Source of the DNA: Bursaphelenchus xylophilus
Lineage: Eukaryota; Nematoda; Chromadorea; Rhabditida; Aphelenchoididae
NCBI GenBank assembly: GCA_904066235.2
Contig: CAJFCV020000003.1
Location: 9,052,001-9,116,000 of the forward strand
Direction: 5' to 3'
DNA: 64,000 nucleotides
Shown here: in pieces, positions 13,401 through 26,265 of the stretch
Numbering within the stretch: position 1 is the first letter of the stretch
Layout: every line of letters starts with the position of its first letter
Translations under genes and position numbers: made by a program
Notes under the pieces: model-generated
Databases searched by the model: none
What the model saw: only the letters and a program-made list of their open reading frames with translations
What the model was told of the DNA's origin: nothing

Positions 13401-16400
13401 GATCTCAGTCGGATTTCTCTTTTTCGGCAAACGCCGATCTCCTGTTTCAATTAGATCCATTAACATATCGCCCCGCGCGGGATTTCGTTTCTTCCTTTGC
13501 ATTGCTAAAGGTGGTATAATATAAACGGCTATCCGAGAATTCTCAGCCCTCTAAATTACGGGAAATCCCGGCGGATCGAGGGCTAAGGCTGTGATATTCA
13601 CTACTAAAAGTATTTTCACTAGACTATTGACTGTAATATTGTATTACTGCGGTATTATTGTAGCCTATAATTAATGAAGACCGAAGAGAAATGGCTGAAA
13701 CCGCTGTTGAGGCGGGTCCTCCATAGAAGACCAACGCTGGTCATCGCGGATGAGACCAGGCTCTACCGAATGTAAGGTTATACTGGGGGGTTTTACCGGG
13801 GATAAAGGCGAAAATATAATAGCTGGGTGATTATATTGTACTTGGTATCTAAGGTTTGAAAGAACGGATTTCTTAAGATGTGGGGTTTAATTTGTTTTGA
13901 AAAGTTATTTTGACTACTTTACTACGAAAGTAAAAAGGGAATAGACATGATTTTGACCTTTTTTTGACAAATGTTTGTCATGTGTAATATAATTTCTATT
14001 AATTTCTTAGTATATATAGGCATAAACAGAGGAAATTAGTAATTTTATGACACAAAATTTAATCACTAGAGGCTTAGGGTGCTTTTTCTCACGTATTGCC
14101 GCATTTTTTTTGTCATGAGTAATATAATTTTTTGTCATTTTTTGGTAAATTTATTATTCATTATGGGTTATTTCTGTATTTTATGGACTAAAATCTAATT
14201 TGATGAGGTTTGAAGTGCGCTTTACTTCTGCTGACATTTATTTTTTGTCATGGATAATATAAAAATTTCAAAATTTTCTCCTGAAAAAGGTGAAAAACCC
14301 AAAAAACTATTACTGTAGACCTCTTAATCTCCTCACCTTACAAGTTGACTCCCCGTTTGGAAGTCGAATCGGAACTCCAGGATCGTCGATATAAGTACTT
14401 TGCGAGCCCCACAATTAACCTGCACAAGCACTCGGGAGTAGTAAAAAGAGGAGGTTTTTGAGGTTTTCGGATCGGCCCCGAGTAAAGATGACTCCTGGGA
14501 AAAGAACAACCTTTTTCTTCGTGATGCCCGAGTGCCGGTGTGAGGGTTTGTTTCTTAACAAAACGGATTTCCCCCCGCCTTTTCCGCTTATCAGCCATTA
14601 GTTTGCGGCCCCGATTTTCGCTAATTTCTCGGGCGCCGCTGACCAGTTGGACATGCAAGATTAAAGGTTGGACTGCCTGCGATCGGATTGGGGTGCTTTG
14701 TTAGGGCTGATTGTTTTTTGAAAATTGATTTTTAATGGGAAAAGTTTGGGTAAAATACGATCAACCTTTTTTTTCATTTTTTAAAAAATTCCAGGTGAAA
14801 CATGCCCGGAGGGAAAAAAGCAATGGACTAATTGTGATCTTAGGGGTCTGAAATGGCTATTACTTTTTGAAAAAAATGGGAAAATGTATTCGCCCAGAAA
14901 AAAATTTATTGAAATACGAATATATAGAATAAAAATTGAGATTTTTCTGAAAATAAAACGCCTCGAGGGTATTTGAAGTTTTTTTATTCCTTTTCTGGGC
15001 CATTCTAATAAAATTTGATTCATGATTAAAGTTTTTTCAATACTTTTTTCAAAATAAAAAATGGATTTTTTAAAATTTCGATCTTTCAAATTTCGAAAAC
15101 TTCAATTAAAACTTGCCCGATCCACCTTGTTTATCGCCAACATCATTATCTCCAAATCGCAGGCTCTAAAATTTGCGGATTCCCAGAGAGATTTCTTTTA
15201 TCTTCGGAGATCTTGTTTTTGGCCCGGATTGGAATGAGAAAGTACTCTTTTGGCTCTTCAATTTTCACTTTCCGCAAATTAATTTCGCTTTTCCCGCAAA
15301 AGGTCGAGCTTATTCATACTCTGGAGCCATGGGGAAATGAATAAAACGACTGTTTCAATCGTTGGGAAATAAAAAAATATTATTTTTTTGATCTGAACAA
15401 TAACTGTATAGTTTTTGTATGAAAAATTTTTAGTAATTTTTCGATACATTTCTTTTATTTCTTCCGCCAAAATCTGGGACTTGTAATTTTATCCGTTTTC
15501 GAATTTTTCATGTTTTTTGACAAGTTATTACTGGCGAAAACCTCAGTCCAACTGGTCATATGTTCATGTCCATCTCCGCGAATCCCCGAAGGGAGAGCCG
15601 GATCTCGGCGGGGAGGCGGGATATCATTGTTACATTCATCTCTCTCATGGACACGAGTTTCGGCATGTTTCGTGTCCACAAGTTTCCTTGACCCTATTTC
15701 GGGAGTCGTTTAGTTTGGAAATAATGAAAGTTAGAGGGTTTAGGGATCGGATTACTTTTTTTAGAAGTTTTAGATGTCATTTGTAAGGAAAATGATACTT
15801 TTTTGGTTAAAGAAACTAACGTATTACGCGTTCGGCGTACAGTGGGGGACCTGATCCAGTGGCAAAAAACGTACCAGTTTGCATCCGGGAAGTATCAAAA
15901 ATGTGGCCAAATGCTTCCCTCTCCAAGTGAAAAAAACTCCGATTTCAAAAGCCCGCTCTTTTTGTGAGGGAATGGGCCCTTCAAAACGAAGTTTTTTAAC
16001 TTGATAGGGAAGCATTTTGCCACATTTTTGATGCTTCTCGGAAGTAAAATGGTGCGTTTTTTGCCACTGCATCGGGTCCTTCACTGTATTTAAAAAATGG
16101 TTTTGAAAACCTTTCCGATTTTTTTGTTGGAAAAATAGATTTCTTTATCGAATTTTGACTGTTAAAATTTTATGTCGTATTTTACCTAAAAAAATTTTAT
16201 TCCACATAAGTTATTGTATTTTAAATACCAAATTTTCTGAATATTTAGCTCCCGAAACCCAAAAAACTTGGACCATTTGTAACACTAAAACCTTTCACTT
16301 CTGACCCCTCGCTCAACCTTAAGCCCATCATATACCAAAACGCTTACGCTGGGAACATTCCCTCGGCTTTTTAACACCCTCCGTTTTCCCGAATTTCCCG

Positions 16401-19400
16401 CCAACCCGTTTTTTTTTTTGACATCGGAAATGTTACCCTCCGGGCAGTGACCAAAAACGGAGACCATTTGTCCTCGCCCTGCGTTTGTTGGCCCTGACTT
16501 TGTGGGCGTTAGAAAGTAATGACATTACTTTAGTCGAGATTCACTTTTCTTTTGGCTATTACTATACTAGTTTTGTATTCGTGTTCCAAATCGTTTATTG
16601 CTGACATTTAAGCCATCAGCCGCCACTGATTTATCGCCCTTGTTCGGATGCCTGCTGAGAAAGAAGGGCGCGAACAGCTCCGATCGCTGTAATTCAACCC
16701 CAAAAACCCAACTGTTATTACCATTCGGCTATTAAAATTTTTTGCAAAAATTTTACTAAACGTCTAGTCCTTTTGGCAATCCACAGCTTCCAAGATTATT
16801 TTGGGCCCTTGTGCCGTATTTGGATCAGCATTTCACCCAACTTTGAACCAGATTTTGACGATTTTCGGACAAAATTTTGCATTGGACCTGCCTCATCTAG
16901 TGTAATATGCTAAAATTCGCGGTCGGGCCATGGGCTGAGTCTCTGTATCGAACGGACTCTTTCCGTGAGCCCGAGAAGAGCGCCGTGGAGTTGAAATACC
17001 GGAGGAAAACGAACAGCGAAGATGCGAATCGGCTCCGGCAAAGTCTTCGATCCGCCAAAAATTTGTCATTCCTCAAGTCTTTCGCAAGACGGTAAGGACG
17101 AAAAAATGTCTCATAAATATTGTCTGTGTAGTATCTAGTAGTCTCAGAGTTGTAAAATACGGTCTTTGAATTATTCCAAAAAATCCGTCATGATGACATT
17201 TTTAATTTGAGGTGATTTTGCGGAGGTCTTGTTAAAAATGGGATCTATATGTAATATAAGTATGGTAAAAAATTGGATATATGAAATTTTTCGAAGGTCA
17301 TTATGACGGATTTTCAATAATTTTTTAAAAAATCTCAAAATTTTGATTCATGAAAAAACTGTCGATCTTATGATGAAGAATGGTTCTGTTGACCTCAAAC
17401 CTCTGTTATTCCTCGTATTACGTCGTCAAGTTTAATCACAAAAACAACAAAATTGTTTACTCGCCTGAGGCTGCATTGTTTGGCTAATTGCTTAAAGCTG
17501 CTTGGATCAGTCCGCAAAGAAATCTCTTTTTTTATTTTTTCTTATTTCCCTTCTCGTTTTCAGTGAGGACTCGATCCGGCCGCAGAAACGCTACAGTGTC
17601 ATCGTCTCAACACCGAATCTGTCGAATCGCCGCAGGGAGAATGACCCGCTAACGACGAGTCTGCAGAGTCTCGGCCTCGACGAATTCGACGTCACGGACG
17701 ATGAGAGCAAAAGTCAGGGAAGCAAGAGTTTTGTGCTGAAAAAAGAGCGGAATCAGAAGACTCCGTCACCCGCCAATTTCGAGAATAAAGTGGACGGCAA
17801 GAGGAGATCAAAGGTGTATTCGAACTCGGATGACGAGGGAATGATCTGGCATCAGGCAGTCCAGTGGACCGATAAGGAGGTGGGTTTCGAAATAAAAAGT
17901 TTTTTTGGGGAAAATTTTTATTAGGCTTGGGCATTTTTTTCATTTTGAAAAAAAATCCTAAACAAGGGAAGTGCCCCACGTGCGACGCTCAGATTTTCTT
18001 TAAATTTTGCACACGCTTTGGGCATAGACTGAGTATAAATTCCTCAAAGTTCTAGCTCGCGCTTTGCGGGCGCCGCCGAGATATTCAACGGTCTTTGCGG
18101 CCGAGAGAGTACGCTAAACGCGGAGAGCGGTCAGAGAGAAAAACACTTTTTAGCCATATCTTTGCTAGTTTCGTGCGGAAAAAGTTCATTTTTTGTGGAA
18201 CCATTAACCTTTACGGTAGAAACAGGGATGCAAACTTTCGTGCCGAAATTAGAAAAAAAGTCTCAAATTTTTATCGCCTTTTGACCAAAAAATCTCGGTG
18301 GTTTCTGCAAAGCGCGAGCTGGGATTCTCGCATATATCTTAGAAAAAATTCTTCTAAATTTGTGTCATGTTTCATCAAAATCTGAGCGTCGCACTTGGGG
18401 TACTTCCCCTGTAAAGTACCAAAAATTTAAATAGCTCGGGTTTTAATGAAAATTAGATAAAATTAATATTTGAATTTGCCAAGACATTTTTACAATTTTT
18501 AATTTCAAAAAATCTCAAAATTTCATTATTTTTTATTTCGTAAAAAATCGTGATATTTCTTACTACTGTAATTATAACCCAAAGATCACATGGTTTGAAA
18601 TCCTTTTTCTTCTCCATTTTTGAGAACGCTGATTTCGTCAAATCTCTTAAATTTCCTAAACCCTTTACTCATTTCGAAGCTTATTCAGCCCACAAAAATG
18701 CAATTACTTTGCATCGTCGTGACGGTCGAAATGAGTCTTCCACAAAGATGTGACTCATAATCCGAATTTGAAATTTAGTTAGCGAAATTGGATTTGTCAT
18801 AACTTTTAGTTAAATTTTTACCGAATTTATCAAAAATTCTCTCAAATTCAACAAAAACAATATGAAACTTGACCCAAACATCAAGTGTAATATCGCCCAG
18901 TTGAGTCATTCTGACTCATTGGGCATTTAGATCATGATCTGCGAGGGTTTAACTCCCAAATGAATCATTTTGTTTCACTTTGCAACCCAAAACAGTAGCC
19001 GACGCATGATTTACACTTTTTCCCGCCTCTCCCGACCCATTTTATCAACGAAAAGAGAGGGTGGGGGTCGATGAATCACACGCGGCGAACGTGTCGAATG
19101 TTTTATCAGGCTGGCAGGGCATCGGTTTTCCACTCCGACTCCATCTTTCTCCCATTTTCTTCTCCTTTCTCCTGTCTTTTTTTTGTGTTCAAGTTCGTCG
19201 AATGGGCTTGGGGCAGCCTCCCCAAAGTGTAGCTAGATCTGACATCACTCCCCGAGAGATGCCCCTTGATTCCGTTTACTTACGCAATTGGTTATTTGGG
19301 GCGAGTTTGGCGAACTTCCAGGGTTCTGGGGTTGTGAAATGGGTCCAGTATAATATAAAGCCCATCTTCGCGAGGGTTCTTTAGTTTTTTTTTGCGAAAT

Positions 19401-22400
19401 GACTACACAAATATTGTCTATATACCCCGTGGAATTTACTGTAAGTGAATTATGTAATATTAATTAGGAACCAGTGGTTGATCAGTTGTTTTGTTTTGGT
19501 CATTTCATCAAAAATAAAGGGTTTTAAAATCATTAATTACTTAGGAAACACATGTTTTTTGAAAGGGGAATATATATATTCGAGTAGAGCGAGCTGTGTT
19601 CCCCATCCTTGACCAGGGACCCCCCTCGGTATCGGTAATTTACCACGGGTTTTCGCCAAATAATTGTTGCGTTCCAAGTTGACCCAAATTCTTTTCTTCC
19701 GCCATCTCCACCTCGAAACAAGTCGCTGTAATTGGGTCTACAATTACACGAAACGGTCTCTTATTGCTCCACCAACGCTCTCCGTCTTCTACCATCCTGC
19801 GGGCGCTTCGTATCTTTGCGTTTTTGAAGATGTTTCGGACAACATTCAATCGCCATTCTCAAGTTGTTCACCTCCTCTTGTTTTCGTCCGACTGAAGGTG
19901 TGTGTGGGTCTCTTCGTTCGGGGCGCTCTATGCACATCTCCGCTCCTCCCGCACACCTTGGGTTCCCCTTCTTCTTGTTTTATTCCGAACAGTGTACATA
20001 ATATTACCAGCAACACCTTGTGCTCGGACCAGTCGGCCAAGCGAGGGAAATTGAAAAAAATATAGGGAAGGGGAGGTGCAGTGGTTTTTTTAAATAGTAG
20101 TTAAGGAATCCAGGGCCACATTACAAAGGTGTTTTCAATATTTTTTTATTTTTTCCAGTTCTGAGCCCGGAATTTGACTCATTTATATTGTAATAGGCTT
20201 ACGTGGGAGGACTTGCGTAACTACTGGTTAAGCCGATTTTAGACTATAAAAACTGTTTCGGACATTGTATGTAGGCTCTAAATACAATTCTACAAGTTGT
20301 TGCAAGTTTTTGCAGTTATACTAGGAATCACTTTTAACTTGTAAAAATTTTTACTTTTTTCATCTCTTGGCCTGAAATGATGTCTAAAATATCTTATAAG
20401 CGTCTGAAAATTCTTTTATTTTTTAATAAATTCCCGTCAATTCCCCCCTCAAATTCCTCAATATTATTCATGATAACGAGAAAGGCCGCTGATAAAAAAG
20501 TCCGACGGCGCCTTTCACATGACATTTGGTTTCGTTTTGCATTTGGGATTCAGCGAAAAATCGGCAAAAAAATTCGGTTTGGATTCAGCTGTAACCGTTC
20601 CGAGAAGCCTTCGCCGTCCTCCAACCTTCGGTTTAATTTTTTAATTCAATCCGCAGAACTCTGACTTGTTAGCTCAGGCGGCGGGAAGCGGGTGTGTGTT
20701 CACTTGACATTACACACATCTGTTTTGTTTGGTATGAATTTGGGCTGGGATTTCCGAATTAAGTTCACTTTTATATCCGGTTTTATGAGTCATTGGGATG
20801 GGATTAGAAGGAAGTAAGTGAGACTTTTGATCGGCGATATCGCTGTATAGGGGAATTCAGCGGGGAAGATTGTTTGATAGGTTAAAGAAGAAGGGGTGGG
20901 CTTTCATTTAAGGGGATCTGCGTAATTTCAGATTGCTTATTTTTTTTGTAACATACGAATTTTTTGACATTACTCAAATTTCTTGAAAAATTTTAGACCT
21001 TACATTGGATTGCTGATATCTTTGAAAATATTGAACCCTGATTCTCAGTTTGGTATTTCAGATGTTGTAAATCATCTAATTTATTATTGTAAATACAGTA
21101 CTTCGATTCTGACACTATCCCTTTTTCCTAAAATACGACCTTTTTCAACGTGTCCCAAAGTTAGGCACCTTCATTTTGGTGGTCGATATTGTAGAAAAAA
21201 CGGGGTACACGATACTTAACTTTATTTTTCTATATAGTAAACGTCTTGAACTTTCATTCGAAGCCCATTACTTTGAATCCATTTCCGTTATTCCTCCTAA
21301 AATGCGAGTTTTCCAAATTTTCCCCAGATTTTCGCGGATTTTCCAATTTTCCGAAATTTCTAATTCAAACCCTAGTCATGGTACTACTGGAAACTATACC
21401 TCGTTCTTCTTCCTCCGACTTCACAAAGGTCCCATTTCGGCGTCGACCCACCGATTACTCGGCCAAAACTTCGCCTCGCCTCAGTTTGCCCGAGAATAAC
21501 GAAACGTTTGGTCCGGCGTGGCCAAGACGGAAAAGTGTCTGCAATACGCAAAGTAATCCGATTGTAATCGAGTCCACACAGAATGGGAAGCCATTCTATA
21601 CAAACATTTACAGTGTACGGAGGTTGGATTTGCAACTTTTAGGGGGAAATCTTAAAAATTTGGAGATTTTGGCGTAAAAATGATGATTTTTAAAGAGTTT
21701 CGGGGGAAATGTTGAATTTTTTTTGGCAAAAAGAACGGATACATTGTCAGTAGCGTATTTTACATAATTTTTTCCAGGCTAGCACCTCCACCAACCCTCC
21801 GGATCACCTCCATCAACGGCCTCGGATCCGAAACAACTCCACTCATCAAAACGGAACGCCAAAACAACATGTCGACCACCTCAAAAACAACAACCCGATG
21901 CAGCACTCGTTCGTCAACAACAACCTGTTCCTGAATCGACCGCCCCTTCCGGTGGGGCGCGAGAATGGGTCGTTGCGGCGGACCATCCAGATGAACGAGA
22001 CCGAATTCCCCATCGTACACCCTACCTCATATGGCTTCGAGCAACGCCGAAGCATCACCCAACTCCCTCATGATCCACATTCCCAGAACAGAGTCAAAAC
22101 CATGGCGTCGCCGCAGATTCAGGTAAAATTTTGATAGAAATCAAGTTTTTTGCCATTTTTTGGCAATTTTTTACATAAAAAAGGCAATTTTTGGTTTAAA
22201 AATTGTTTTTTTTTCATATTGAAGATAGCATTTTCACGATAAAAATAAAATTTCTAAGTAGTCTATACACCTTTTGGGCAAAATCCTAGTAATTTTTATG
22301 ACCGTTACGACAAAAATTTACTTATTTTTCATCAATTTTCTCACTTTTTTGACAATTTTTTGATAAAATTATATAATTTTTGCCAAATTTTTGTTCGAAA

Positions 22401-25400
22401 ATCTCCGATTTCTTAATGGAAATTCCTTTAAGGCCATGAAAATTAAATTTGGTCTTTTTTTGATCCTTTTTCGAAGAAATTTTTTTATGGTTTTAGGGGT
22501 TTCCCACGTTTTAGGTCTTGTTACACTTCGGAAATTGTTTTTTGGTGTTTTTGTCTAGTTCTGGGAAACTCTAATCTCTGATCACTTGTCGAATCGTTCT
22601 AGGAATTCAAAGGTTTTCTAGAGACAAGTGTTTGTGTGATTGAAAAACGATAATTTAATCGGAGAATTCGCAGTTTTTTTTCATTTTTGAGCGGATGGAA
22701 ATTGTTGTAAGTGAATAATGGAATACCGTAGACGTATTTTACATATAATTTAGTTGTATTTTAATTTTTTTTTTGTTTTTTTTGCCAACAGGATTTTTCG
22801 ATTTTATTTTTTTTCGCACTGTGCGATGAGAAATTGAAAATTTTTTTCCTAAGGGCATTTTTTGAGTTATCAAGCAAATCGGCCGTATTTTGCACTTTAT
22901 TGGGGCGGATTTTTAGGTTGAAAAGAATGTTGTTGTTCTCTTTTTTGAACTTTTCTAAAAAATAATTTTTTTTTCTTGTACTGTGCAATGGGAAGCTTAT
23001 AAATTGCCCGTAGGCATTTTTTTGGACAAGTGAAAGAGTTGAACGTATTTTACACTCTCTTAAATCGTATTTTACATTAAAAAATTTAGTTTGTCGTCAC
23101 CATTTTTTTCAATTTTTCAGAAAAAAAAAATTTTTTTGTTTTGCACTGTGCAATATGAAATTTAAAATTTTTTATAATGGCATAGAACACAGCCTGAAAA
23201 GTGAAAGAGTTTAACGTATTTTACACTCTCTTAAATCGTATTTTACATTAAAAAAATGTAGTTTGTCGCCATCTTTTTCTCAATCATTCTAAAAAAAAAT
23301 TTTTTTTGTTTTGCACTGTGCAATATGAAATTAAAAATTTTTTATAATGGCATAGAAAAAAAAATTTTGAAAGTCATGCGTATTTTACCCTCTGGGCTAA
23401 ATTTTGATTTTCATGGCAAAATTTATAAAAATTTTTGATGACTTGAACATTTTGAACCAAAATTAATTTCAGGTTCGCCGTCAACGTCCCAGCACGGCCA
23501 TCCGCGCCCCATCCCCTCAACTCTCGCATCGTCTCCAGCGTCCAGCCTCCATTTCCCCTCCCACCAGCTCGAATGGAGACGATTCCTCGGTGGTGATCCG
23601 AATGAATCCCGATTCCCATGGCCGCTTTGGCTTCAATGTTACGGGTGGCGCGGATTGCGCGCATCCCGTGATCATTAGTCGAATTATCCCCGGCTCACCG
23701 GCCGAACGTTGCTATCCGCGGCTGAATGAGGGAGATCAGGTCCTCAAAATCAATGATCAGGACATTTCCAAGTGGTCCTACTGCAACGTCGTCAATTATA
23801 TTCGTTCGGTGCGGTCGTTTGGCGAAATGTCCATGACGATCAAGCCGAATGTCTATCGATACGGCGAGCTGGACGACTCGGAGAATCAGAACATCATCCC
23901 GGAAACGCCCCATGTCTCCGAGACGGTCCCCAGATCCGATAAATTGGCCCACTCATTGATGCTTTTGAAGGAATCCCTCGAAACGGGGGTCATCAAAAAA
24001 CAGTTCGAAAAATTGTATCGAAAAAAGGTCGGATTGGCCATGGACGAGAGTCAGACCTCGAATAATATCAGGAAAAATCGATATCAAGATGTGAGGCCGT
24101 ATGATGAAACCAGAGTTATTCTGGAAAAAGCGCCCAGTGGAGATTATATCAATGCTAGTCATGTCAATGTAAGTCAAATTTATAGTTTTATAATACTTTA
24201 TACGATAAAAAATTTACAAATTTAATAAGTTTGAGCATGAATTTTGATATTTTTTTGAGATTGGTATCTAGTGTAATATAATTTTTTTGTCAGATTCACT
24301 ACTTTTGTTAAAAAAACATATGGATTTGCCCTGATTCTACTATTTTCAAACAAAAAAGTGACTGAGATCCTATAAAATTGAGTTTTTGAAGATATTTTAC
24401 CTAGTGTAATATAATTTTTTTGTCAGATTCACTACTTTTGTTAATAATGCAAAAGAATTGATCTTGATTTTAAAATTTTTAATAAAAAAAGTGACTGAGA
24501 TGCTACAAAACTGGGTTTTTTGAAGATCTTTCACCTAGTGTAATATAATTTTTGCTCCAAAAAGGTGAATTTTATATTTGGAATTAAAGATCTAGCTTTG
24601 ATATTTCTGATTTGCCATAAAAACTCAAATTTAGACAATAAAGACTAACTTTTTTTAAATCTTTTGCCTAGTGTAATATAATTTTTTTGGCAAAATTTGA
24701 TTTTTTGCCTTATGAGATTTCTGGTTTTAACCCAATTTTTCGTATTTCAGATGGAGATCCTCTCAACGGGTATTGTGAATCGCTACATTGCCACCCAAGG
24801 CCCCCTCCCCCATACCTCCGGTGACTTTTGGTATATGGTCTGGGAGCAGTGCTCAACCACGATCGTGATGCTCACAACTACCGTCGAGAATGGCCGAATC
24901 AAATGCCATCAGTATTGGCCGCAGAAGAAGGAAACTCTCGAATTTGGCCAACTGGTGATTACGAATTTGGGAGAGCGCAGCGATCGCTACTGCTTTTACC
25001 GGGAATTGAGCGTGAAAAACAAGTTGACGAGGGAAGAGCGACGCGTCACGCAAATGCAATACACGGCATGGCCCGACCACGGTGTGCCAGAGAATCAGAA
25101 GCACTTTATTGACTTTGTTGGAGAAGTCAGAAGGGCCAGAAACGGTTCTCTTGATCCGATTATCGTCCATTGCTCCGCGGTGAGTGAAAAAAGATGACAA
25201 AAGATTGACTTTTTTGTGCAAAGAAGCCATTAAATTGATGTAAAATAGCCACACCTTCTCTTTTTTGCCTCATTCTGCTTTAATTTCTAGGTTAGCTCTC
25301 CATTTTTGCCATCAACGATATTGATTTACCTTACTTTAGGTCATCAACAAAATTTTTTGTCATAGAATTTTAGCTAGTGGTCTTGGAAGGATCATATAAT

Positions 25401-26265
25401 TTTAAAACAATCATATTTGCTCTGTTTTGTCTTATTCTACTTTAATTTCTAGTCTTGCTATCCATTTTGGTCATCAACAATATTAATTTACCTTACTTTG
25501 GGGTGCTAGCAAAATTTTTGGTCATAGCATTCTAACCAGTGGTCTAGGAAGCCTCAGATGATTTTAAAACGACCATAATTTCTTTGGTTCGTCTTATTCT
25601 ACTTTAATTTCTATGTTAGCTATCCATTTTTGCCGTCAACGATATTAATTTACCTTACTTTAGGGTATCAAAAAAAAAATTTTTGTCGTAGTATTCTAAC
25701 TAGTGGTCTAGGAAGCCTCAGATGATTTTAAAACGACCATATTTGCTCTTTTTCGTCTTTTTCTACTTTAATTTCTAGTTTAACTCTCCATTTTTGTCAT
25801 CAACGATATTAATTTACATTGTTTTAGTGATCAAAATTAATTTCTCCTTTTTTTAGGGTATTGGCAGAACCGGAGTTCTTATTTTGATGGAAACAGCGGC
25901 TTGTTTAATCGAAAGCAATGAGCCAGTATACCCTCTGGACATTGTGAAAGTGATGCGGGATCAACGGGCCATGTTGATTCAAACAACGGTAAGATTTTGA
26001 GACTTTTTTACTCAATTCTGGGATAGTTTTAGTCATAAAAAATTTTTTTTTTTATTTCTCGGATTTAGCATTGTAAAATACGCCCTTTAATTTTTTTTCG
26101 AGTTCAAAAAAAAAATTTTTTTTTTGAAATTGAAAAAATAAATTTTTACTTTTTTCACAAATTAATATGTATTTTCAGGAGCAATACACCTTCGTCTGCG
26201 AATGTATCCTCCGCTCCTACAGCGACGGGATGCTGAAACCGCTGGCCGAATACCAAAAACGCTAA
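10418..26265 (+). CDS. ptp-1: FERM-PDZ protein tyrosine phosphatase, PTPN3/PTPN4 type, long isoform
   Basis: Fifteen exons: 10418-10558, 10748-10864, 11123-11165, 11265-11438, 11515-11723, 11826-11987, 12232-12635, 12805-13275, 17564-17883, 21376-21614, 21778-22122, 23473-24168, 24751-25179, 25857-25988, 26179-26265; 1322 residues. Residues about 15-350 form a FERM domain with the FERM-adjacent region (SPAEAEF-like [18 protein letters not shown]). A long low-complexity Ser/Arg linker follows. A PDZ domain at about 910-995 contains [10 protein letters not shown]. The phosphatase domain runs from about 1010 to the end: [17 protein letters not shown] with D1216 as general acid, and HCSAGIGRTG with catalytic C1248 and R1254. 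The protein dephosphorylates tyrosines at the membrane-cytoskeleton interface. The start at 10418 reads straight into the FERM exon; a second ATG lies at 10424. The 17564 exon must use the GTTTCG donor at 17884 for the phase to fit. PTPN4 is about 930 residues, so the linker is expanded. A poly(A) signal lies at 26384-26389. Confidence 0.92.
13674..13771 (+). CDS. ptp-1: Candidate alternative first exon of ptp-1 (short isoform)
   Basis: An ATG opens a clean frame of 32 codons rich in Arg and Leu ([14 protein letters not shown]...) and ends at a consensus donor GTAAGG in phase 2. The FERM-side exon 12805-13275 also exits in phase 2, and the shared exon at 17564 takes exactly one base to complete a codon, so this exon can replace the FERM part. 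The resulting protein would be 781 residues with linker, PDZ and phosphatase only. There is no homology for the 32 residues; support is start codon, frame, donor and phase. Confidence 0.5.
15840..16086. mobile_element. TA-flanked MITE, family 2, copy B
   Basis: Ends CAGTGGGGGACCTGATCC and its imperfect complement ending TCACTG, flanked by TA (15838-15839, 16087-16088). It lies in the large ptp-1 intron. Compared with copy A it is 60 bp longer, with an internal stretch containing a second GGGAAGCATTTTGCCACA-like block. Confidence 0.85.
16907..17091 (+). CDS. ptp-1: Candidate second alternative first exon of ptp-1
   Basis: The ATG opens a 61-codon frame of exon-like composition ([20 protein letters not shown], then [16 protein letters not shown]) and stops at donor GTAAGG in phase 2. 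The downstream exon begins with the single base that completes an Arg codon. The only acceptor in front of it, an AG at 16899-16900, would demand a phase-0 partner, and no upstream exon ends in phase 0, so use as a start exon is the simplest reading. The product would be 810 residues without the FERM domain. Similarity of this stretch to other phosphatases is not recognised. Confidence 0.55.
17963..18411. mobile_element. MITE, family 3, copy A
   Basis: Begins CAAGGGAAGTGCCCCACGTG and ends GGGGTACTTCCCCTG, with arms containing TGCGACGCTCAGATTTTC and its complement near the right end. The interior carries the GCGGGCGCCGCCGAGATATT block found in the other copies. It lies in a ptp-1 intron, 80 bp after the exon ending at 17883. 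The ends have drifted from the CAGGGG form, so this copy is older than the one at 58064. Confidence 0.82.
22795..23395. repeat. Intronic tandem duplication with CGTATTTTAC and GCACTGTGC motifs
   Basis: Inside the ptp-1 intron 22123-23472 a unit of 171 bp is repeated: the string AGTGAAAGAGTT starts at 23029 and recurs at 23200. Each unit carries two CGTATTTTAC decamers followed by TTTGCACTGTGCAATATGAA. Looser relatives of the unit lie to the left (GCACTGTGC near 22817, TACTGTGCA near 22979). No open frame runs through it. Confidence 0.8.
24268..24695. repeat. Tandem repeat of about 133 bp in a ptp-1 intron
   Basis: Four starts of the unit at 24268, 24401, 24535 and 24668 give an almost exact period of 133-134 bp. 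Each begins CTAGTGTAATATAATTTTT. The first two continue with the identical TTTGTCAGATTCACTACTTT. The rest of the unit is diverged, including a shared AAAAGTGACTGAGAT block in units 1 and 2. The array ends about 55 bp before the phosphatase exon at 24751. Confidence 0.9.
25273..25830. repeat. Tandem repeat of about 160 bp in the ptp-1 intron that splits the active-site loop
   Basis: Units beginning with CTTTAATTTCTA start near 25277, 25439, 25600 and 25764, each followed by TCATCAACGATATTAATTTA-like sequence. The intron interrupts the codons for HCSA and GIGRTG. Each unit contains a TTTCTAG string resembling a 3' splice site, although the true acceptor is the AG ending at 25856. Confidence 0.85.

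Noticed and set aside
14338..14658. Minus-strand open frame of 106 codons inside the ptp-1 gene
   Set aside because: Composition and residues look random; no start context, splice partners or family resemblance.
17564..17879. Use of the GTGGGT donor at 17880 for the shared ptp-1 exon
   Set aside because: It exits in phase 0, and the next exon (21376) would then hit a stop; the GTTTCG donor at 17884 keeps the frame open.
22795..25830. CRISPR-like arrays in the ptp-1 introns
   Set aside because: Units are contiguous tandem duplications without unique spacers, in a eukaryotic intron, and no cas-like genes exist in the window.
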